In this document: positions 1 through 5,139 of the stretch, piece after piece | How positions within the stretch are numbered: the first letter of the stretch is position 1 | Layout of the letters: each line of letters opens with the position of its first letter | Source of the DNA: Chitinophagaceae bacterium | Lineage (GTDB): Bacteria > Bacteroidota > Bacteroidia > Chitinophagales > Chitinophagaceae | Direction of reading: 5' to 3' | NCBI GenBank assembly: GCA_003132765.1 | Contig: PKYU01000212.1 | Location: 266-5,448, forward strand | Length of the DNA stretch: 5,183 nucleotides | Translations under genes and position numbers: made by a program | Notes under the pieces: model-generated | The model's input: the letters and a program-made list of their open reading frames with translations, nothing else | The model's database searches: none | Told to the model about the DNA's origin: nothing

Positions 1-1
1 T

Positions 2-436
2 AAAAAGCAAATTCGCGAGGCGGCAGAAAAAGAGGAATATGAAAGCTATCACGGCAGAATGCCTGCAGAGTGGCTAAATGACCTGGCCCCATTGCAAACG
101 GACTGGAAGAAATCATTTCTTGAAATGGCGCCCTGGCTGATTGTGATATTTAAAAAATCATACGAGAAGGGAAATGAAGGAGCAAAAAGAAATAATTATT
201 ATGTGATGGAAAGCACCGGCATTGCCATCGGTTTCCTCATTACAGCTATTCACCAGGCCGGTTTAGTAACGCTTACGCATACTCCAAGCCCGATGAATTT
301 TTTATCAAACCTTTTAAACCGACCCGAAAACGAAAAGCCATTTTTATTATTACCGGTAGGGTATCCTGCGGATGATTGCATCGTACCGGTATTAAAGAAA
401 CAAACAGTTGAAGATGTGAGTATTTTTTATTTGTAG
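2..436 (+). CDS. Iodotyrosine deiodinase-like nitroreductase, C-terminal part (5' end outside window)
   Basis: An FMN-dependent nitroreductase-superfamily protein. The frame is open from the window edge and gives 144 residues; the N-terminal FMN-binding part lies upstream. From memory it aligns closely with mammalian iodotyrosine deiodinase (IYD): REAAEKEE near residues 5-12, the W-x2-DL block near 24-28, AGLVTLTHTP at 86-95, and LLPVGYP at 116-122. The E-x3-Y-x20-K set that closes over the amino-acid zwitterion of halotyrosine in IYD (human E157, Y161, K182) is present as E12, Y16 and K37 of this fragment. Known family role: reductive dehalogenation of iodo- or bromotyrosine using FMN in the cytosol. 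A homologue from the Bacteroidota species Haliscomenobacter hydrossis has been studied, so a bacterial copy is expected. The in vivo substrate here is inferred, not shown. Without the triad it would only be called a generic nitroreductase. It converges with the broken membrane-protein frame downstream. Confidence 0.85.
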   Translation, partial: KKQIREAAEKEEYESYHGRMPAEWLNDLAPLQTDWKKSFLEMAPWLIVIFKKSYEKGNEGAKRNNYYVMESTGIAIGFLITAIHQAGLVTLTHTPSPMNFLSNLLNRPENEKPFLLLPVGYPADDCIVPVLKKQTVEDVSIFYL

Positions 437-439
437 CAA

Positions 440-467
440 TTGCATTAGTGTGCACTATTTTATGCAA
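440..467. terminator. Hairpin between convergent frames, possible bidirectional terminator
   Basis: The arms TTGCAT (440-445) and ATGCAA (462-467) pair. Inside them TAGTG (446-450) pairs with CACTA (453-457) around a TG loop, with a TTTT bulge on the 3' side (458-461), giving 11 base pairs in all. It starts four bases after the nitroreductase stop codon and ends nine bases short of the stop of the minus-strand frame at 476-805, which is where a shared terminator would lie. There is no clear U tract after either arm, so intrinsic termination is inferred from position and pairing only. Confidence 0.35.
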
Positions 468-475
468 CCACTAAA

Positions 476-805
476 TCAACTATGGCCAACCAAATTCGAC
501 AGAATAAGCAAAATACTCAATGCAGAAAATAATATATTTATCAGACTCCTTAAACCTGCCTGACTGATTAATGAATTAAATCCAATAAGCCTTTGTGAGA
601 TAAGTATCGATGCATATTACCACAAGACACTTAATCCAACCATTAAAAATATGAAGCTACTCCGTGAAATAATCATTCCATGCAGGCCAGAACTTTTTGT
701 ATTTGTAAACTGCCCAAGACCATTGAAGAAGAAAAATAACAGAGCTATTGGCACCAAGGAAATAAATACACAAATAAGATTCGATTTCTGCTTCATTTTT
801 GACAT
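476..805 (-). pseudogene. Small hydrophobic membrane-protein frame interrupted by one in-frame TAA
   Basis: Family not recognised. From an ATG at 805 the minus strand reads 62 codons to a TAA at 619-617, then stays open in the same frame for another 46 codons to a TGA at 478-476. The first part begins MSKMKQKS, a positive N-terminus, followed by a hydrophobic segment at about residues 9-30. A second begins near residue 44 and runs up to the TAA. The part after the TAA contains a third, SLINILFSALSILLILS. If the stop were a sense codon, the product would be a 109-residue protein with about three membrane segments. One stop in 110 codons of AT-rich DNA is fewer than chance predicts, and the hydrophobic pattern continues across it. 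Alternatives are a genuine 62-residue protein ending at the TAA, a sequencing substitution, or a chance open frame. The palindrome at 835-850 lies about 30 bp upstream of its ATG. Confidence 0.35.
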
Positions 806-834
806 TGATAATACTAAAATAAATAAAATTTCTT

Positions 835-850
835 AAAGTATTTATACTTT
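835..850. repeat. Perfect 7-bp inverted repeat, operator-like
   Basis: AAAGTAT (835-841) and ATACTTT (844-850) are exact reverse complements separated by TT. The dyad is short and AT-rich, more like a protein-binding site than an RNA hairpin. It lies about 30 bp upstream of the minus-strand ATG at 805 and overlaps a plus-strand TACTTTTG box, so it could control divergent transcription. A similar palindrome is at 2311-2328. Function is inferred from symmetry and position only. Confidence 0.35.
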
Positions 851-852
851 TG
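845..852 (+). promoter_or_regulatory. Candidate Bacteroidota -7 box, TACTTTTG
   Basis: TACTTTTG matches the Bacteroidota -7 consensus TAnnTTTG exactly. I see no TTTG or TTG at the expected distance upstream (about 19-21 bp), which weakens it. If used, it would give a leader of about 190 nt before the DinB-like gene at 1049. Confidence 0.22.
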
Positions 853-1048
853 TGCGTAATTGAAATTTGCTACATTTAAGCAGTAATGTGAACTCAGATT
901 CATTATTTATGTAGCATGAGCTATTGAGTGACCCAATAGTGCAGGATTTACCTGATCATGTAAATTTAGAATTTTCTAACTTCGAATAATGTTCTAGGTT
1001 ATATCCAATTGACCAGCGGTTTCGTCCCTAAAGTGTAAATTTGAAGTC
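853..1048. other. Non-coding leader region with two small tandem hairpins
   Basis: No coding frame of note in this stretch. CTATTG (921-926) pairs with CAATAG (934-939) around a 7-nt loop, and immediately after it CAGG (942-945) pairs with CCTG (951-954) around 5 nt. Both stems are short. They could fold in a 5' leader of the DinB-like gene, but I recognise no riboswitch or other RNA family. Confidence 0.25.
1036..1043 (+). promoter_or_regulatory. Candidate -7 box next to the start codon, TAAATTTG
   Basis: TAAATTTG is an exact TAnnTTTG match ending five bases before the ATG at 1049. Transcription would start at or next to the start codon, giving a leaderless message. A TTG at 1009-1011 is the nearest -33 candidate, with a 24-bp spacer that is longer than usual. 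An alternative is a chance match in AT-rich DNA. Confidence 0.22.
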
Positions 1049-1523
1049 ATGAAATTAAGAAAGCAAATAGCCAGCCAGTTCAGGGAAGTATATTTTGGCG
1101 GAAACTGGACATCGGTAAACCTGAAAGAGACTCTTGCTGATGTGAATTGGCAACAAGCCGCAAGGAAAGTTTATTCATTCAATAATCTTGCAAGGCTTGT
1201 TTATCACATGAATTATTATGTAAGCGGGTGCTGAAAGTTTTCAATGAAGAGCCCTTAAAAGCTCATGATAAATTTAGTTTTGAATGGCCGCCCATAGAAT
1301 GCAGCGAAGACTGGGATAAACTATTGAGTAAATCCTTTGAAGATCCCGAAAACTTTGCTACACATATAGAACAGTTTCCTAAAAGCAGACTTTGGGAAAT
1401 TTTTGAAGAGGAAAATTTGGCAATTACTATAGAAATATTCATGGAATCATTGAACATACGCATTATCATTTAGGGGAGATCGTTTTGATTAAGAAATTAT
1501 TGTTGCAAGCGGCTATCAAATGA
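1049..1523 (+). pseudogene. DinB-like putative metal-binding protein, broken by two single-base frameshifts
   Basis: A four-helix DinB/YfiT-like family protein of unknown substrate; relatives bind a metal through three histidines. Three successive frames encode it. The first reads 60 residues from ATG 1049 (MKLRKQIASQFREVYFGGNW) and would stop at 1232-1234. The second continues from about 1228 with VLKVFNEEPLKAHDKFSFEW, and the third from about 1419 with GNYYRNIHGIIEHTHYHLGE to a TGA at 1521-1523. Adding one G in the GGG at 1226-1228 and one base in the AAAATTT at 1412-1418 restores 158 residues, the usual family size, with all three expected histidines: H53, then the HxxxH pair H137 and H141. 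Nothing is missing apart from the two bases, both in short homopolymers, so sequencing or assembly error is as likely as a true pseudogene. The sites lack slippery heptamers, so programmed frameshifting is unlikely. No Shine-Dalgarno sequence is evident. Confidence 0.8.
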
Positions 1524-1625
1524 GGCGATGGAATATAAATTGAGAATTCATTTTCCTGGCAGGATCATCATTTTTAGTTTTTGTTACTAACTTCACTAAT
1601 AACATCTTAAACGTGATATTCAAAA

Positions 1626-1850
1626 ATGCAAAACAAAGAATTCATATACTCCAACGGAGAAATAACGGTTATCTGGAAACCTGAAATTTGTCAACATTCC
1701 GGAGTATGTGTGAGAACCTTGCCGAAGGTGTACGATCCAAAAGACAAACCATGGATAAAAGTGGAAAATGCAACCACGCAGGAGTTAAAGGATCAAATTG
1801 GAAAATGCCCATCTGGCGCCTTAAGTTTCGCTATTGCAAATAATAAATGA
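1626..1850 (+). CDS. YjdI-type divergent mono-cluster [4Fe-4S] protein
   Basis: A 74-residue cytosolic protein of the Fer4_19 type (divergent 4Fe-4S mono-cluster domain), close in pattern to E. coli YjdI as I remember it. The signatures are ICQHSGVCVR at residues 21-30, KPWI at 41-44, and KCPSGALSF at 60-68. The cysteines are C22, C28 and C61, only three, with H24 nearby; a fourth cluster ligand is not obvious. The physiological role of the family is not established; electron transfer or an accessory redox role is the usual guess. The ATG at 1626 is the natural start because the conserved region begins shortly after it and the protein has the normal length. There is no strong Shine-Dalgarno sequence, as is common in Bacteroidota. 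It lies 102 bp after the DinB-like gene in the same orientation, so co-transcription is possible. In E. coli yjdI sits beside a small acetyltransferase gene; no such neighbour is adjacent here. Confidence 0.88.
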   Translation: MQNKEFIYSNGEITVIWKPEICQHSGVCVRTLPKVYDPKDKPWIKVENATTQELKDQIGKCPSGALSFAIANNK

Positions 1851-1871
1851 CAATCGAATTATCAATCACAA

Positions 1872-1909
1872 AATGCCAATAGAATTTTTTGCTCAATATC
1901 CCTGGCATT
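1872..1909. repeat. 7-bp inverted repeat downstream of the iron-sulfur gene
   Basis: AATGCCA (1872-1878) and TGGCATT (1903-1909) are exact reverse complements with a 24-nt loop containing the T6 run. It begins 21 bp after the stop codon at 1850, so it might help end that transcript, but the long loop and missing 3' U tract make it a weak terminator candidate. Confidence 0.2.
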
Positions 1910-2115
1910 GATAGTAGTTAAAGGCATAATTTGAATATAACTTTCCGGCAGGACCTTGCATTCCAACAATATTAAGGCTCCTTATCTGAAGGTTGGACAG
2001 GTTGCCTGTTGGCTGGTATTTATACGGGTTGGGTAGCCGACAATAAATTATGGTTTCAGCAGGCATTCCCGGTATCGCTGCTTGTCTTTGCCTCCTCTTT
2101 AATTTAGGATATGCA

Positions 2116-2135
2116 TCATCAAAATTTTTTGATGA
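2116..2135. repeat. Perfect 9-bp AT-rich inverted repeat
   Basis: TCATCAAAA (2116-2124) and TTTTGATGA (2127-2135) are exact reverse complements around TT. It sits inside the degraded minus-strand frame at 1831-2204, at the edge where GC content drops. It could be a binding site or a junction scar; nothing in the sequence decides between them. Confidence 0.3.
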
Positions 2136-2310
2136 ACCTGTCTGGCTATTGTTAAAAAATAAAATTATCGTAAAGAGAAAACGATACGTAAAGATAAATT
2201 TCAAATTTTATTATTCTACGGGCTTCCAACTCACAGGAATATTTTTAACATACGAAAATAAAGCTTCATTGTAACTTCTATTACGTATCAGCAAAAAGAT
2301 ATTCCTGATA

Positions 2311-2328
2311 GTAAAGTTTGAACTTTAC
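2311..2328. repeat. Perfect 8-bp inverted repeat, operator-like
   Basis: GTAAAGTT (2311-2318) and AACTTTAC (2321-2328) are exact reverse complements around TG. It ends 58 bp upstream of the -7 box at 2387 and 92 bp upstream of the DUF1223 start. Its AAAGT...ACTTT core is also present in the palindrome at 835-850, although the inner spacing differs (4 versus 6 bases). A dimeric regulator binding here is inferred only. Confidence 0.35.
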
Positions 2329-2386
2329 AAGGAAAATAAAACTATGTGTTATTAAAAAGTTAAAGCAGCATATAGTTAAAACCATC

Positions 2387-2394
2387 TAATTTTG
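2387..2394 (+). promoter_or_regulatory. Candidate -7 box for the DUF1223 gene, TAATTTTG
   Basis: TAATTTTG is an exact TAnnTTTG match ending 26 bases before the ATG at 2421. Transcription starting about seven bases downstream would give a leader of roughly 20 nt, normal for this phylum. The -33 region has GTTAAA near 2359-2364 rather than TTTG, so the match is one-sided. Confidence 0.4.
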
Positions 2395-2420
2395 CCATAC
2401 GTAATTGAATCAAAAATTGA

Positions 2421-3200
2421 ATGATAAAGCGTTTTAACCTTTTGATCCTGTCAGTGCCTATTTTCACGATATGGTTTTGCACTTCCTCACCAGGTGGTAA
2501 AAACCAATTGCAAAATATAAGTGCAGAGATTACCAGTGATTCTGCCAAAAGTATAGCCGTTCTTGAATTATTTACTTCTCAGGGTTGTTCCAGTTGCCCT
2601 CCGGCTGACCGCCTCTTAGGCTCTTACACTACAAAAGAAAATATTATACCAATTTCTTTTCATGTAGATTATTGGGATCATCTGGGCTGGAAAGATCCTT
2701 ACAGTTCCAAACAATTTACAAAGAGACAATATAATTATGCCTCTGCCTTAAAAGCAGACGTATATACCCCGCAGTTAGTAATTAACGGACAAACTGAAAT
2801 GGTAGGAAGTGATGCGGGAAAAATCGATTTAACAATAAAAAAGGTTTTATCTGAGCAACCGGAAGCGACCCTCACCATACAAAAAGTATCAATTGATAAT
2901 GGAAAAGCAAACATCAGTTTTAAGGCCTCCGGTAACGCTGATAACTCGAATTTAAATATTGCGCTGGTGGAAAAACAAACTACCACTACAATAAATGCAG
3001 GCGAAAATGGCGGAGCCACTCTTACTGATTACAACGTGGCGAGAAGCTTTATGACATCAAGTAGTGCTGTTAACGGGGATAATACTGTTAATATTGATAT
3101 TCCTTTCGGTGTTGATGCAGCGAAACTGCTTCTGATATTGTTTTTGCAAAAGAAAGATAATAATAAAATAATTGCTGCGGCAGAAACAGCTTTGCATTAA
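2421..3200 (+). CDS. DUF1223 family exported thioredoxin-like protein
   Basis: A 259-residue protein of the DUF1223 family (thioredoxin-like fold, function unknown). The N-terminus MIKRFNLLILSVPIFTIW is a signal peptide. C20 lies near its end, but the preceding W-F does not fit a lipobox well, so lipidation is doubtful and the protein is probably periplasmic. The core starts with VLELFTSQGCSSCPPADRLL (residues 47-66), placing a CxxC pair at C56 and C59 after the first strand as in thioredoxins. Then come the family block SFHVDYWDHLGWKDP (79-93) and DVYTPQLVING (113-123), whose P117 is at the usual cis-proline position. Residues from about 145 to the end form a beta-rich C-terminal region. A redox role is suggested by the CxxC and fold, not proven. 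The ATG gives the signal peptide directly, which supports this start. The -7 box at 2387 suits a monocistronic message. Its 3' end faces the serine hydrolase gene at 33 bp. Confidence 0.9.
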   Translation: MIKRFNLLILSVPIFTIWFCTSSPGGKNQLQNISAEITSDSAKSIAVLELFTSQGCSSCPPADRLLGSYTTKENIIPISFHVDYWDHLGWKDPYSSKQFTKRQYNYASALKADVYTPQLVINGQTEMVGSDAGKIDLTIKKVLSEQPEATLTIQKVSIDNGKANISFKASGNADNSNLNIALVEKQTTTTINAGENGGATLTDYNVARSFMTSSSAVNGDNTVNIDIPFGVDAAKLLLILFLQKKDNNKIIAAAETALH

Positions 3201-3233
3201 GACTTTTCTTTTATTGGAAATAAGGCATTTGAT

Positions 3234-4490
3234 TCAATCTTTTTTACACCATTTCAAAATCGAAGAGAAGCTCTGGCGGCGAATAGCGTTAGGGCTGTAG
3301 TATTCCCCGCTTTGCAGTAATCCCATATTTTGTCGGTTGATTAGAAGAATGATGGAGAGATGATACAGGGGCACCACCGCGATACTGGTACCCGTAAATC
3401 CGGTATGTCCAAAAGTACCTTGAGGGCCGTCTTTCATGAAGGAGTTAGCCGTATCCATCATCCATCCGAGCCCATTATGAAATTTATCCATTACCAGGAA
3501 AGAATCAATTACTTGGCTGGAGATGAATTGATGATGTCCCACTTTTCCTTTATGCATCAGCATATCTACCAACTCTTGCATATCATCAACCGTAGAGAAT
3601 AATCCCGCTGCTCCCGAAATACCGCTACTGGCATACCATGTATTTCCATCATTCACTTCTCCCTTCACTACATAGTTTCTCCATCCGTTCCAGGAAGTTG
3701 GATCTATTTCTTTTATTGTAAAGCCGAGAGAGGAATCATAAACCATCCGCTTCTCATATGGATTACCGAGAGAAGTGGCTGCAATGTTGTTTGTCCTGCC
3801 ATGCTGCAAAGGGTTGAAAGTAGTGTGGGTCATCCCAAGGGGAATAAAGATGTTTTGTTTTTCAAATTGATCCAGCGGAAGTCCAGATACTTGCTCAATG
3901 ATCTCTCCCAGCAACATGAAACCAAGGTCGCTATAACGGCGCTGCATTCCTACGGGGAACTTCAGCGGGAGTGAGGCAATGACCTCAAAGGTGATTTCTC
4001 TTTTGGATGACCTATAAAACAACGGGTACCATTCATATAACCCTGCAGTATGCGTGAGCAGGTGACGCAGGGTCACTGTCTTTTTGGGTCCGGAATCAAA
4101 GGCTTTAATGTATTTCCCTACTGGATCATCCACTTTAATAAGCCCCCTGTCCACAAGCAGCATGATGGATGTTGTAGTGCCAAGTACTTTTGTAAGAGAA
4201 GCCATGTCAAACAGAGTCTGCGTATTCATTTTAGGAGCTGGATGCAGTAACTGGTGGTGAAAATCATATTTTTGCGAACATCCATAAGCGTTTTTGTAAA
4301 GCACCCTGTCGTCCCTCTTGATCTCTATTACTGCTCCTGGTATCAGGCCATCAGCTACCTGGCTATTAAGAATGCTGTCAATAGTATTTATCATGTGGGC
4401 TTTGGAGGCAAGGAAACTTTTCTCCTGCCCGCTTGAAAGGAGGGAAATGAAAGAGAGGGGCAGTAACAGGAATAAGAATTGTTTAATCAT
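3234..4490 (-). CDS. Beta-lactamase-family serine hydrolase (class C / penicillin-binding-protein-like)
   Basis: A 418-residue exported serine hydrolase. A signal peptide spans about residues 1-22 (IKQFLFLLLPLSFISLLSSG). The catalytic set of the beta-lactamase/transpeptidase fold is complete: S98-L-T-K101 (nucleophile and general base), Y186-S187-D188 in place of Y-x-N, and H362-T-G364 in place of K-T-G. Other family marks are LFDMASLTKV, TLRHLLTHTAGL near 140-151, and SGISGAAGLFSTVDDM near 289-304. Members include class C beta-lactamases, D-alanyl-D-alanine carboxypeptidases and esterases. The HTG and YSD variants are common in the peptidase/esterase-like members, so antibiotic resistance should not be assumed. 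Start choice: ATG at 4490; a GTG directly before it at 4493 would add one residue. It lies 157 bp downstream of the GNAT gene on the same strand. Upstream DNA is AT-rich, with TATATTTA on the minus strand (about 4530-4537) as an imperfect -7 box. Substrate unknown. Confidence 0.9.
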   Translation of the reverse strand: MIKQFLFLLLPLSFISLLSSGQEKSFLASKAHMINTIDSILNSQVADGLIPGAVIEIKRDDRVLYKNAYGCSQKYDFHHQLLHPAPKMNTQTLFDMASLTKVLGTTTSIMLLVDRGLIKVDDPVGKYIKAFDSGPKKTVTLRHLLTHTAGLYEWYPLFYRSSKREITFEVIASLPLKFPVGMQRRYSDLGFMLLGEIIEQVSGLPLDQFEKQNIFIPLGMTHTTFNPLQHGRTNNIAATSLGNPYEKRMVYDSSLGFTIKEIDPTSWNGWRNYVVKGEVNDGNTWYASSGISGAAGLFSTVDDMQELVDMLMHKGKVGHHQFISSQVIDSFLVMDKFHNGLGWMMDTANSFMKDGPQGTFGHTGFTGTSIAVVPLYHLSIILLINRQNMGLLQSGEYYSPNAIRRQSFSSILKWCKKD

Positions 4491-4650
4491 CACAGCATGT
4501 TTTAGCCTGGCTTAAATAACTGGATTTTATTAAATATAATATCGTTTGAACAATTATTAAACTATTAAATTATTTCACCTTGGAATTCGATCTGCTATTC
4601 AAAAGGAAAAAGCTATTATCCAGGTATGCAGCAAGGAAATCTTTAATATA

Positions 4651-5139
4651 CTAAACGGCTTTATATCCCCTTCTTGGACCAATTTTTTTTCGGAGCATTA
4701 ATTCATCAAACCCATCTTTTACAAAATTCTTCAGGGTACCTATGAAGGTAAACCCAAATTCATAATACAATTTTATAGCACCTTCATTAAATGAGGAAAC
4801 GCAAATAAAAATATTGGGCGAGGTTTTATGAATTCTCTCTTCACAGAAATGAAGTAATTTTTTCCCTAACCCTTTCCCCCTGAAGACTTCTTTTATGCAA
4901 ATCGTCTGGATGTAACCATTAAAAGTTCCGCATACCTGTAGTATGACAAAGCCGGCCATTTCTGCGTCCTGTTCCAGGAGATACACTTCCTTGCAGGGGC
5001 CATCAAAAGCGTTCAAGCATGAATCATAGGGGATTTCCAGCGTAATCCACGGGTCGGTCATTGACATCATCATCGCTCCCTCCCTGAAAGAGGTAGGGTC
5101 TGTAGTAAGTTGAATAGTATAATTATCCTTGCCCGTCAC
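4651..5139 (-). CDS. GNAT-family N-acetyltransferase
   Basis: A 162-residue GCN5-related acetyltransferase that would use acetyl-CoA; the acceptor is unknown. The fold is visible in order: strand EVYLLEQDAEMAGFVILQ (51-68), strand YIQTICIKEVFRGKGLGKKL (76-95) with the acetyl-CoA pyrophosphate loop R87-G-K-G-L-G92 (R-x2-G-x-G), then FICVSSFNEGAIKLYYEFGF (111-130) with N118 and Y125 at the usual motif B positions. The conserved DPWITL (29-34) and a C-terminal GPRRGY (154-159) mark a subfamily that I associate with Chitinophagaceae, from memory. The start is a GTG at 5139. There is no in-frame ATG upstream before a TAA near the window edge, and the next in-frame ATG (M23) would trim the first strand. 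AAAAGGAAA about 8 bases upstream is a Shine-Dalgarno-like site that supports the GTG. It could share a transcript with the hydrolase gene 157 bp downstream. Confidence 0.88.
   Translation of the reverse strand: MTGKDNYTIQLTTDPTSFREGAMMMSMTDPWITLEIPYDSCLNAFDGPCKEVYLLEQDAEMAGFVILQVCGTFNGYIQTICIKEVFRGKGLGKKLLHFCEERIHKTSPNIFICVSSFNEGAIKLYYEFGFTFIGTLKNFVKDGFDELMLRKKIGPRRGYKAV

Larger units (their letters stand above)
1831..2204 (-). pseudogene. Degraded small secreted-protein frame ending in a frameshifted T9SS-like sorting tail
   Basis: The minus strand from 2204 (a TTG) to 1893 is open for 103 codons. It begins with a hydrophobic, signal-like stretch (KFIFTYRFLFTIILFF) and later reads LPNP (2036-2025) and LSNLQIRSLNIVGM. 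Shifting frame near 1958 continues as KVLPESYIQIMPLTTINARD. Shifting again at the T6 run (1885-1890) continues as FYWHFVIDNSIVIYYLQ to a stop at 1833-1831. Put together this follows the type A T9SS C-terminal domain: a YPNP-like turn, an N-I-x-G-x-K-V strand, an IN/ID-x3-L/I element, then a final aromatic strand pair. Each change requires removing one base (or adding two). The frame overlaps the 3' end of the iron-sulfur gene by 20 bp. Known role of such tails: outer-membrane secretion of the passenger protein. No passenger domain remains. It could be chance, but GC content between about 1935 and 2100 is visibly higher than in the flanks. Confidence 0.4.
2205..2420. other. AT-rich non-coding spacer upstream of the DUF1223 gene
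   Basis: No convincing coding frame on either strand. It holds the palindrome at 2311-2328 and the -7 box at 2387-2394, so it is probably the control region of the gene that starts at 2421. Confidence 0.45.

Noticed and set aside
273..467. 64-codon minus-strand frame over the nitroreductase 3' end
   Set aside because: It is a shadow of the IYD-like gene, which has strong family motifs in the other frame.
651..836. 61-codon plus-strand frame
   Set aside because: It is antisense to the hydrophobic minus-strand frame at 476-805 and its composition (runs of K, N, I) is what AT-rich non-coding DNA gives.
1226..1234. Programmed -1 frameshift in the DinB-like gene
   Set aside because: There is no X-XXY-YYZ slippery heptamer or downstream stem at either shift site, and a metal-binding DinB-like protein has no known reason to use two programmed shifts.
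2050..2274. 74-codon plus-strand frame beginning MVSAGIPGIAACLCLLF, signal-peptide-like
   Set aside because: It lies antisense to the better supported T9SS-like remnant, its second half is lysine- and aromatic-rich low-complexity translation of AT-rich DNA, and it matches no family I know.
2421..2485. Lipoprotein signal on the DUF1223 protein (C20)
   Set aside because: The residues before C20 are I-W-F, which do not fit a lipobox; an ordinary signal peptide explains the N-terminus.
2735..3019. 94-codon minus-strand frame
   Set aside because: It lies entirely inside the DUF1223 gene, whose family motifs fix the true frame.
4488..4493. GTG at 4493 as start of the serine hydrolase
   Set aside because: The very next codon is ATG (4490) and gives the same signal peptide; ATG is the more likely start.
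3360..4515. Several 60-80-codon plus-strand frames
   Set aside because: All lie opposite the serine hydrolase gene with its complete catalytic motifs and are antisense shadows.
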